Shown one piece after another: positions 1 through 5,522 of a stretch of DNA of 7,028 nucleotides. The first letter of the stretch is position 1, and each line of letters begins with the position of its first letter. Under the pieces are notes generated by a model. It was not told the DNA's origin, ran no database searches, and worked only from the letters and a program-made list of their open reading frames with translations. Position numbers and translations under genes: made by a program. The stretch covers positions 1-7,028 of the forward strand of contig JAQGLD010000250.1 in the NCBI GenBank assembly GCA_028293055.1, written 5' to 3'. The DNA comes from Alphaproteobacteria bacterium. Lineage in GTDB: Bacteria; Pseudomonadota; Alphaproteobacteria; Sphingomonadales; Sphingomonadaceae.

Positions 1-2
1 AT

Positions 3-656
3 GATCACGGCCTGTCGCCGGACGGCACGCAATTGATGATCTCGGATCAGTCGCAGCCCGACAATGTCTCGCGGATCTACACCTTGCCGCTCGCAGGCTC
101 GGACAGGCCGCGGCTGGTCGTCGGCCATCCGACCGAGCCGAGCTACTGGCACGCCTGGACTCCGGACGGCCGGACCATCGCCTATACCGCGCGCCGGCCG
201 GAGACCAACGACTTCGACATCTATGCCAAGGACCTTCCCGATGGGTCCGAGCGCCCGCTGACCCGGGTGATGGGGCTCGACGACGGCCCCGAATTCAGCC
301 CGGACGGACACTGGCTCTATTTCAACTCGACCCGATCGGGCGCGATGCAGATCTGGCGCGCCCGTGCCGACGGCAGCGACCCCGAGCAGGTCACCAGGGA
401 CCCCAATTTCCGGGACTGGTTCCCGCATTTCTCGCCCGACGGAAAGCAGATCGCCTTCATCTCCTTCGGCCTCGACGTGGCGCTGAACGACCATCCGCCC
501 AACCGCAATGTCACGCTTCGGATCATGCCCGCGGACGCGAGCGCTCCGCCGCAGGTGCTGACCCGGCTTTTCGGGGGCCAGGGCACGATCAACGTTCCCT
601 CCTGGTCACCGGACGGAAAGTCGATCGCCTTCGTCAGCTACCGGCTGGTGCGCTGA
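3..656 (+). CDS. TolB-like beta-propeller protein, C-terminal part (5' end outside window)
   Basis: The reading frame is open from the left edge to a TGA at 654-656, giving 217 visible residues. A TTG at 33 could be read as a start, but a PD40 repeat already begins before it, so the true start lies to the left. Five PD40 (WD40-like, TolB-type) blade motifs of the form (F/W/L)(S/T)PDG are visible, near visible residues 4-14, 52-63, 98-109, 143-154 and 201-212, so most of a six-bladed propeller is present. The protein ends directly after the last blade, with no extra C-terminal domain. Propellers of this kind are usually periplasmic and bind proteins or ligands. Stand-alone TolB-like proteins with an NDHPPNRNV-like segment occur near polysaccharide-use genes in proteobacteria and Bacteroidetes, from memory of the family. 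It is not the tolB of a tol-pal operon: no pal or tolA lies nearby. It converges on the receptor gene with only 6 bp between stop codons. Its substrate or partner cannot be told from sequence. Confidence 0.85.
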   Translation, partial: DHGLSPDGTQLMISDQSQPDNVSRIYTLPLAGSDRPRLVVGHPTEPSYWHAWTPDGRTIAYTARRPETNDFDIYAKDLPDGSERPLTRVMGLDDGPEFSPDGHWLYFNSTRSGAMQIWRARADGSDPEQVTRDPNFRDWFPHFSPDGKQIAFISFGLDVALNDHPPNRNVTLRIMPADASAPPQVLTRLFGGQGTINVPSWSPDGKSIAFVSYRLVR

Positions 657-661
657 ACCGG

Positions 662-687
662 ATCAGGTCTTCAGCCTGATGCTGAAG
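662..687. terminator. Two overlapping inverted repeats at the convergent gene ends (possible shared terminator)
   Basis: ATCAGG (662-667) pairs perfectly with CCTGAT (675-680) across a 7-nt loop. The alternative pair CTTCAG (669-674) with CTGAAG (682-687) has a 7-nt loop. The two share bases, so only one can form at a time. They cover the stop codon and last codons of the receptor gene and start 6 bp after the propeller stop. Neither is followed by a T-run, so a classic intrinsic terminator is not shown. The position between two converging genes is the main argument. Confidence 0.3.
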
Positions 688-3617
688 CCGACCCGCCGGT
701 CCTCGAGCTGGTAGGTGCGCGGATATTGCGGCAAGGCCTGGTAGCTGTCCTTCCGCTCGCGCAGCAGGTTGACGACGTCGAACGTGATCGAGACGTTGCG
801 GTTGAAGTCGAAGGAAAGGCTGGCGTCGATCTGGCCGTAGGGCTTGCGGTAGATCGGCACCGCGCCGGTCCCGTTGCCGTTCACCGTATCCAGATAATCG
901 TTGCGCCAATTATAGGCGACGCGCGCGGTGACGCCGTATTTCTCGTAGAAGCCGATCAGATTGTAGCTCCACTTCGAAAGGCCCTGGAGCGTCGTATAGA
1001 GGGTGCCGCCATTGGCGCTTTGCGCGAGCAGGCTGGGCGCCTTCGAATCCACATAGGTCAGGTTCGCCTGGGCGCCGAAGCCGTCGAAGGGCGACGGAAG
1101 GAAGTTGAAGAAGGTGTTTCCGCCGACTTCGAAGCCCTTGACCGTGCCCTTGTCGCCGTTGACCTGTGAGGTGATCTGGAAGGGCTGCGCGCCCTTGCCG
1201 GGCACGTCGACGTTTAAAGTATAGACGCTGGTCGTCTCGAAATTCTTCACCCGTTTGTAGAACAGGGTGCCGTAGAGCAAGGTCGATCCAGCCGGATACC
1301 ATTCGAGCGCGACATCGCCCTGGCTGACGGTGAGCGGCTTGAGGAAGGGGTTGCCGCCATTACCGGTTCGGGTCGATATGCTCGGCGTGCAACCGGGTGT
1401 CGGGAACTGACCCCCCGTCGGGCAGGTCGCGGAGTTCGTCGTGTAATTCTCCGATACGTTGAAGATCGCCCGCATGTCGTAGAAAGGCGGCCGCGACAGC
1501 CCGCGCGACACGGCCGCGCGGGCCTGCAGATTGCGGGTGAAATGGTATCGCAGGTTCAGGCTCGGCAGGACTTGCGTATAATCCTGCGAAGCCGCGAATG
1601 GCGTCGTCACCAGGATGTCGGTCGCTGGCGCCGTCGCCGTCCGATAGGTCAGGTTGTACTGGCCGTTCGCCTGGTTCTTCGTGCGCACGACACGCACGCC
1701 AAGATTGCCGTCGAGCGGAATGCCGCCGCCGCGCGCGAAGTCGAAGCGGAGCATGGCATAGGCGCCATAGGTACGCTCGCTCTGGGTGTTGATGTCGTTG
1801 CCGGTGAACTGGACCAGGGTGCGCGGGAACGGCCCGCAGCACGACGCGCCCGCCGCTTGCGACAGGGCGAGGAAGGTTTCCGGCCCGTTCATCAGCGATG
1901 AAACATTGTAGAACGGCACCGCTCCGACCACGCCGGTCCCCTGGCCGTGATAGAAGCTGTCGTCGAACGGATTGATGATCGAATAAGGGGGCAGGCGCAG
2001 CCCGTTGGGCGCATTGGTGTTGCCACCCCACGGCGCCGACAGGAATTGCCAATTATAGGGTGTGCTGCGGTTGATCGCCGAACGGTCGGTATAGCGCACG
2101 CCTGCGGTGAAGGCCTTGAGCGGACTGTCGTCGTCGAAATCCCATTCGAGGTCGAGCCGCCCGGCATATTCGTGCGCGTGGCTGTCCTCGAGATGATCCA
2201 TCAAGGCGATGATGTAATAATTGGCTGGGTCGTAGACCGCGGGCGAAGGACCGAAGCTGATCTTCGGCAACTTGCCCGACAGGTCGAGCGAGAAGGAGCC
2301 GCCGTCCATCTGGGGAAAGGCGGTGAAGCTCTGATCGCGCGAGGTGGAATCGATATATTGGAAGTCCGCATTGACCTTGAGATGATCGGTCGCACCCCAT
2401 TTGAAGCCGGTCGAATAGTCGGTCGTGATGCCGCGATTGCGGTGATACTGGCTGTTATTCGCGACGGCCCCGAAGCCGGTGAAGGAACCGCTGACGAACG
2501 TACCGTCGGAATCGAACTGGAAATTGCCGGCGGGCTGCATCTGGTTGGTGGCGCAGTTCACGTCGGTCCCGCAGGTCACGAACGACGTGTAGTTGGGCGT
2601 TCGGATCGTATAATCGGTGCGGAACAGCTGGCCATAGATTTCGAGATTGTCGGCCGGCGCCCATTGCAGCGCCGCATAGGCGCCCTTGCGCTTGCGGTCT
2701 CCGAAGGTGATCCCGATTCCGGCGCCGTCGGGCACCAGGCGCGTGGTGCCCACCGAACCGGGAATGTCCCTGCGCTCGAAATAGGGCTCGACGACGGTCT
2801 CGTCCGATCGGAACGCCCCCTCGAAATAGGACAGGTCGACGAGCACACCGATCTCGCCGATACCCGTGTGGAATCTCTTGCTGAGCAGGACCGAGCCGTT
2901 GAACCGGGTGTCGTCGACCAGATCGTAATAATTGGCGCCGACCGTCGCGGACAGGAGGAAATCCTTCTGGTCGAACGGCATGCGCGTACGCAGATTGACC
3001 AGGCCGCCAACTCCGCCCTCGATCAGTTCCGCCGACGGATTCTTGTACACGTCGACTCCGGCGAGCAGCTCGGAAGGGACATCCTCGAAACCAAGGGCGC
3101 GGGCGCCGCTGGCCCCGAAGCTGTCGCGGCCGTTGACCTCCGTGCGGACCTGGGTGAGGCCTCGGATCGCGATCGACGAACCCTCTCCGCGATTGCGGGT
3201 GATCTGGATTCCGGAAATTCGCTGCAGCGCTTCGGCCACGTTGAGGTCGGGAAGCTTGCCGATGTCGACCGCGGTCACCGAATCGACGAACTCGCCGCTG
3301 TTCACCTTGATCGCCTGGGCGGAGGCGAGGGAGGCCCGAAGGCCCGTGACGACGATATCGTCGTCGTCGGCCTCGGCTTTCTTCTGCTTCGCGCCGTCAC
3401 CCTTCTGCTTCGCGCCGGCAGCCGGGCTCTCCGCGGCCGCGCCCGGCTCGCCCGCCGCTCCAGGCTGGGAGTCGCTCGCCGGCGGCGTATCGCCGGTCGC
3501 CTGGGCGCGAGCAGGCGCCGCCAGAGCAAGCGCAAGGATCGAAGCGCCGATCAGCAGGCCGCATTTCGCGGCCGTCGCTGAGGATTGTCCAGGAGCTACG
3601 AGCAAGGCGCTGGTCAT
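663..3617 (-). CDS. TonB-dependent outer-membrane receptor (Caulobacter/Xanthomonas/sphingomonad type)
   Basis: This 984-residue protein imports a ligand across the outer membrane using TonB energy. The start at 3617 is chosen because a signal peptide follows it (hydrophobic LLIGASILALALAA, likely cleavage after ARA at residue 38) and GGGGGA lies 5 nt upstream. The open frame continues further upstream but codes for nothing like a receptor. Next comes an Ala/Pro/Gly/Lys-rich linker (about 39-83) with a doubled AKQK unit, then an acidic TonB box DDDDIVVTG (84-92). The plug (about 93-212) contains VDIGKLPDLNVAEALQRI and SSIAIRGL, typical of the TIGR01782-like receptor group. The remainder is beta-barrel, ending with TFDVVNLL and GFSIRLKT. 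The last residue is Thr, whereas most such barrels end in an aromatic residue. Cysteine pairs sit in probable surface loops. It is divergent from the halogenase, a pairing known in related bacteria. Neighbouring glycan genes suggest a saccharide ligand, but an aromatic ligand is equally possible. Confidence 0.93.
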   Translation of the reverse strand: MTSALLVAPGQSSATAAKCGLLIGASILALALAAPARAQATGDTPPASDSQPGAAGEPGAAAESPAAGAKQKGDGAKQKKAEADDDDIVVTGLRASLASAQAIKVNSGEFVDSVTAVDIGKLPDLNVAEALQRISGIQITRNRGEGSSIAIRGLTQVRTEVNGRDSFGASGARALGFEDVPSELLAGVDVYKNPSAELIEGGVGGLVNLRTRMPFDQKDFLLSATVGANYYDLVDDTRFNGSVLLSKRFHTGIGEIGVLVDLSYFEGAFRSDETVVEPYFERRDIPGSVGTTRLVPDGAGIGITFGDRKRKGAYAALQWAPADNLEIYGQLFRTDYTIRTPNYTSFVTCGTDVNCATNQMQPAGNFQFDSDGTFVSGSFTGFGAVANNSQYHRNRGITTDYSTGFKWGATDHLKVNADFQYIDSTSRDQSFTAFPQMDGGSFSLDLSGKLPKISFGPSPAVYDPANYYIIALMDHLEDSHAHEYAGRLDLEWDFDDDSPLKAFTAGVRYTDRSAINRSTPYNWQFLSAPWGGNTNAPNGLRLPPYSIINPFDDSFYHGQGTGVVGAVPFYNVSSLMNGPETFLALSQAAGASCCGPFPRTLVQFTGNDINTQSERTYGAYAMLRFDFARGGGIPLDGNLGVRVVRTKNQANGQYNLTYRTATAPATDILVTTPFAASQDYTQVLPSLNLRYHFTRNLQARAAVSRGLSRPPFYDMRAIFNVSENYTTNSATCPTGGQFPTPGCTPSISTRTGNGGNPFLKPLTVSQGDVALEWYPAGSTLLYGTLFYKRVKNFETTSVYTLNVDVPGKGAQPFQITSQVNGDKGTVKGFEVGGNTFFNFLPSPFDGFGAQANLTYVDSKAPSLLAQSANGGTLYTTLQGLSKWSYNLIGFYEKYGVTARVAYNWRNDYLDTVNGNGTGAVPIYRKPYGQIDASLSFDFNRNVSITFDVVNLLRERKDSYQALPQYPRTYQLEDRRVGFSIRLKT
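3381..3417. repeat. 16-bp direct repeat, period 21, in the receptor linker
   Basis: CTTCTGCTTCGCGCCG occurs at 3381-3396 and again at 3402-3417, a 21-bp (7-codon) period. On the minus strand it encodes AKQKGDG followed by AKQKKAE, between the signal peptide and the TonB box. The repeat preserves frame, so it looks like a short tandem duplication in a flexible Lys-rich linker rather than a mobile-element footprint. Confidence 0.75.
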
Positions 3618-3620
3618 CTG

Positions 3621-3628
3621 CTTCCCCC
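3621..3628 (-). promoter_or_regulatory. Ribosome binding site that fixes the receptor start
   Basis: Read on the minus strand, GGGGGAAG sits just before CAG-ATG, leaving 5 nt between GGGGGA and the start codon at 3617. It supports this start over the more upstream in-frame codons, because the protein then begins directly with a signal peptide. Confidence 0.6.
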
Positions 3629-3632
3629 ATCC

Positions 3633-3648
3633 GGACGCGGCTGCGTCA
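3633..3648. promoter_or_regulatory. Candidate operator A (inverted repeat near the receptor start)
   Basis: GGACGCGGCTGCGTCA holds the inverted arms GACGC and GCGTC around a 4-bp centre. It lies 15 bp upstream of the receptor start codon and just ahead of its ribosome binding site, so a bound protein could block transcription. Nearly the same sequence recurs at 3718-3732. In GC-rich DNA a single 5-bp-arm repeat means little; the recurrence is the argument. Confidence 0.35.
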
Positions 3649-3717
3649 ACCTCGAGTGAGGGGAGAAGGATCGCCGGCGCGGCTGTCGCTCCCCCCGCCG
3701 CCGGCCTTGTCCGGTCA

Positions 3718-3732
3718 GGACGCGCTGCGTCC
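3718..3732. promoter_or_regulatory. Candidate operator B (second copy, mid-intergenic)
   Basis: GGACGCGCTGCGTCC is a perfect 6-bp-arm inverted repeat with a 3-bp centre. It matches site A except for one missing G in the centre and the final base. It lies about 100 bp upstream of the receptor start and 123 bp upstream of the halogenase start. The start-to-start distance to site A is 85 bp, close to eight turns of B-DNA, so both would face the same side of the helix. Confidence 0.35.
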
Positions 3733-3842
3733 GTTTCGGCCGTTCGACGAGGTTTCGCTACCACCGGCCGATCTGGTCGTCTACGAAAAAATGAGGCACA
3801 TATGAAAACTCGAGCAGGCTGGACAGAGGGCGCGCTCTCGTG

Positions 3843-3847
3843 GGAGG
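3843..3847 (+). promoter_or_regulatory. Ribosome binding site that fixes the halogenase start
   Basis: GGAGG ends 8 nt before the ATG at 3856. This strong site, together with the FAD motif beginning at residue 13, favours 3856 over the in-frame ATG at 3802. The earlier ATG has only a weak GAGG upstream and would add 18 residues with no family counterpart. Confidence 0.75.
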
Positions 3848-3855
3848 ACAAGGGA

Positions 3856-5466
3856 ATGGACGACAGATCGATCCGGAAAGTGCTGATCGTTGGCGGCGGC
3901 ACCGCGGGCTGGATGGCTGCCGCCGCGCTCAGCCGGGCGTTCGGGGAGAAGCCGGTCGAGATCGTCCTGGTCGAATCGGAGGCTATCGGAATCATCGGCG
4001 TCGGCGAGGCGACGATCCCGCCCATCCTGCATCTCAACCAGTTGCTCGGGCTGGACGAGAACGACTTCCTCCGCCGCACCCGGGCGACATTCAAGCTCGG
4101 GATCGAGTTCGTCGGCTGGGGAGCGCCGGGCGAGCATTATTTCCATCCGTTCGGCCGCTACGGCGCCGACATCGGCACCTTGCCCTTCCATCAATATTGG
4201 CTGCGCGCGAAGCATGAGGCGGGCGAGTCGGCCGGGCGGCTGGAGGATTACAGCCTTCCCAGCGTCGCTGCGCTTTGCGGAAAGTTCTGCCGGCCGTCGC
4301 CCGACCCGAAGAACACGCTGTCGAACCTCGCTTACGCTTTCCATTTCGATGCCGCGCTCTACGCGGCAATGCTGCGCGAGGTCGCCGAGGCGGCTGGCGT
4401 CGAGCGGCAGGAGGGCCGGGTCGAGGAGGTGCTGCTGCGCGAGGACGGATTCGTCCGCGCGGTCCGGCTCGACGGCGACCGGATCGTCGAGGCGGATTTC
4501 TTCATCGACTGCTCGGGCTTTCGCGGGCTGCTGATCGAGGGCGCGCTCGCCACCGGCTATGAGGATTGGACCCACTGGCTGCCCTGCGACCGGGCCATCG
4601 CTATGCCCTGCGCCAATCTGGGCGACCCTGCGCCCTATACGAGATCGACCGCGCACGAGGCCGGATGGCAGTGGCGGATCCCGCTTCAGCACCGGCTCGG
4701 CAACGGCCACGTCTATTCGAGCGCATTCATGTCGGACGAGGCCGCGGAAGACGTGCTCCGCGCCAATCTCGATGGCGAGCCAATGGCGGAGCCGAACCGG
4801 CTGCGCTTCGTCACCGGCCGGAGGCGCAAGTGCTGGAACCGCAATGTGGTCGCGCTCGGCCTCGCTTCGGGTTTCATGGAGCCGCTCGAATCGACCAGCA
4901 TCCACCTCGTCCAGGCCGGCCTGTCGAAATTGCTCAACCAGTTCCCGGACCGCGACTTCCACCAGGCCGACATCGACTTCTACAACCGATCGGTCGGAAT
5001 CGAATATGATCGGATCCGGGACTTCCTGATCCTCCATTATCACGCCAACCGCCGAGTCGGATCGCCCTTCTGGGACCATGTCCGGACGATGGCGGTTCCC
5101 GACACGCTCACCGAGAAGCTCGACTTGTGGCGCAATCACGGCCGCATCTTCCGCATCGACGACGAGCTGTTCGGCGAAGCCAGCTGGGCCGCGGTGCTGA
5201 CCGGCCAGGGTATCAATCCGCGCGGGTACGATCCGCTTGCCGACGCCTATCCGAGCGCGAAACTGGCTTCGGTGATGCCCAGGATGCGCGCGGCGATCGC
5301 CGCCGGTGCGAGGGCGATGCCCCGCCATGCGGATTTCGTCGCGGAGTGCCTCGCCGGCGGGTCGGCCCCGGCGCCCGTGCTACGCAGCCAGTCCACGGCC
5401 GGCGCCTTCACGCTCAGCCCACCACGCGCGCCGGATGCAGTGCATCCGATCGGGATCGCGCGCTGA
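3856..5466 (+). CDS. Flavin-dependent tryptophan-halogenase-like protein (receptor-associated type)
   Basis: The 536 residues match the usual length of PrnA-type halogenases (about 540). These cytosolic enzymes use FADH2 from a separate reductase, O2 and halide to make HOCl or HOBr, which halogenates an indole or related aromatic ring. Visible features are the FAD-binding GGGTAGW (13-19); GVGEATIP (48-55); Lys80 in ATFKLGIEF, aligned with catalytic Lys79 of PrnA; WQWRIP (271-276), the WxWxIP family signature; and EPLEST (342-347), whose Glu345 matches PrnA Glu346. The catalytic machinery is therefore intact. Near the C-terminus, SWAAVLTGQG (443-452) seems to replace the paired tyrosines that hold free tryptophan in PrnA, so the substrate is probably not free tryptophan (alignment from memory). 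The last ~35 residues are a Pro/Ala/Ser-rich tail. It is divergent from the receptor gene, as in the BrvH-like group, where bromination is preferred. No flavin reductase gene is in the window. prnA/rebH symbols would overstate the case. Confidence 0.9.
   Translation: MDDRSIRKVLIVGGGTAGWMAAAALSRAFGEKPVEIVLVESEAIGIIGVGEATIPPILHLNQLLGLDENDFLRRTRATFKLGIEFVGWGAPGEHYFHPFGRYGADIGTLPFHQYWLRAKHEAGESAGRLEDYSLPSVAALCGKFCRPSPDPKNTLSNLAYAFHFDAALYAAMLREVAEAAGVERQEGRVEEVLLREDGFVRAVRLDGDRIVEADFFIDCSGFRGLLIEGALATGYEDWTHWLPCDRAIAMPCANLGDPAPYTRSTAHEAGWQWRIPLQHRLGNGHVYSSAFMSDEAAEDVLRANLDGEPMAEPNRLRFVTGRRRKCWNRNVVALGLASGFMEPLESTSIHLVQAGLSKLLNQFPDRDFHQADIDFYNRSVGIEYDRIRDFLILHYHANRRVGSPFWDHVRTMAVPDTLTEKLDLWRNHGRIFRIDDELFGEASWAAVLTGQGINPRGYDPLADAYPSAKLASVMPRMRAAIAAGARAMPRHADFVAECLAGGSAPAPVLRSQSTAGAFTLSPPRAPDAVHPIGIAR
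5432..5448. repeat. Perfect inverted repeat in the halogenase 3' end
   Basis: CGGATGCA and TGCATCCG flank a single central G, forming a 17-bp palindrome with 8-bp arms. It lies within the last 12 codons of the halogenase. As RNA it would fold as a 6-bp stem with a 5-nt loop. It is the first of three inverted repeats at this convergent junction. Confidence 0.6.
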
Positions 5467-5472
5467 GCGCGC
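5458..5472. repeat. Inverted repeat covering the halogenase stop codon
   Basis: GCGCGCT and AGCGCGC flank one G. The TGA stop (5464-5466) is at the centre. The RNA form would be a 6-bp GC stem with the stop codon in a 3-nt loop. There is no downstream T-run. Confidence 0.5.
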
Positions 5473-5503
5473 CTGGAACGAGCGGCGTCGCACGCAATGC
5501 GCT

Positions 5504-5521
5504 GAGGCCTCGACTGGCCTC
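5504..5521. terminator. Stem-loop in the convergent gap (possible bidirectional terminator)
   Basis: GAGGCC (5504-5509) pairs perfectly with GGCCTC (5516-5521) across a 6-nt loop. It fills the gap between the halogenase stop and the dehydratase stop (5523-5525), beginning 1 nt after the latter on its strand. Being symmetric, it could act on both transcripts. It lacks a T-tract on either side, so it is only a candidate. Confidence 0.35.
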
Positions 5522-5522
5522 G

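Larger units (their letters stand above)
3618..3855. promoter_or_regulatory. Divergent intergenic region between receptor and halogenase
   Basis: These 238 bp separate two gene starts that point away from each other, so both promoters should lie here. The left two thirds are very GC-rich. An AT-rich patch at about 3782-3808 lies some 50-75 bp before the halogenase start and is the most likely place for one promoter core, although no good -35/-10 pair could be matched on either strand. Two inverted repeats (3633-3648 and 3718-3732) are listed separately. No small gene was supported inside. Confidence 0.6.

Noticed and set aside
3348..3365. Perfect 18-bp palindrome GACGACGATATCGTCGTC in the receptor gene
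   Set aside because: It is fully explained by the codons of the TonB box (Asp-Asp-Asp-Ile-Val-Val), since GAC/GAT and GTC/ATC are complementary in this order.
1947..3581. Long rightward open frame (544 codons) opposite the receptor gene
   Set aside because: It is antisense to a clearly recognised receptor and its protein is rich in Arg, Ala, Gly, Asp and Val with no domain. It is a typical GC-rich shadow frame.
3644..3649. TTGACG on the minus strand as a -35 box for the receptor
   Set aside because: The matching -10 position would fall in the ribosome binding site, too close to the start codon.
3802..3855. Earlier in-frame ATG for the halogenase (18 residues longer)
   Set aside because: Its ribosome binding site is weak, while GGAGG lies at ideal distance from 3856. 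Halogenases of this family begin about 10 residues before the FAD motif.
3781..5328. Leftward open frame (515 codons) opposite the halogenase
   Set aside because: The halogenase has intact motifs across the same span. The antisense protein shows no recognisable family.
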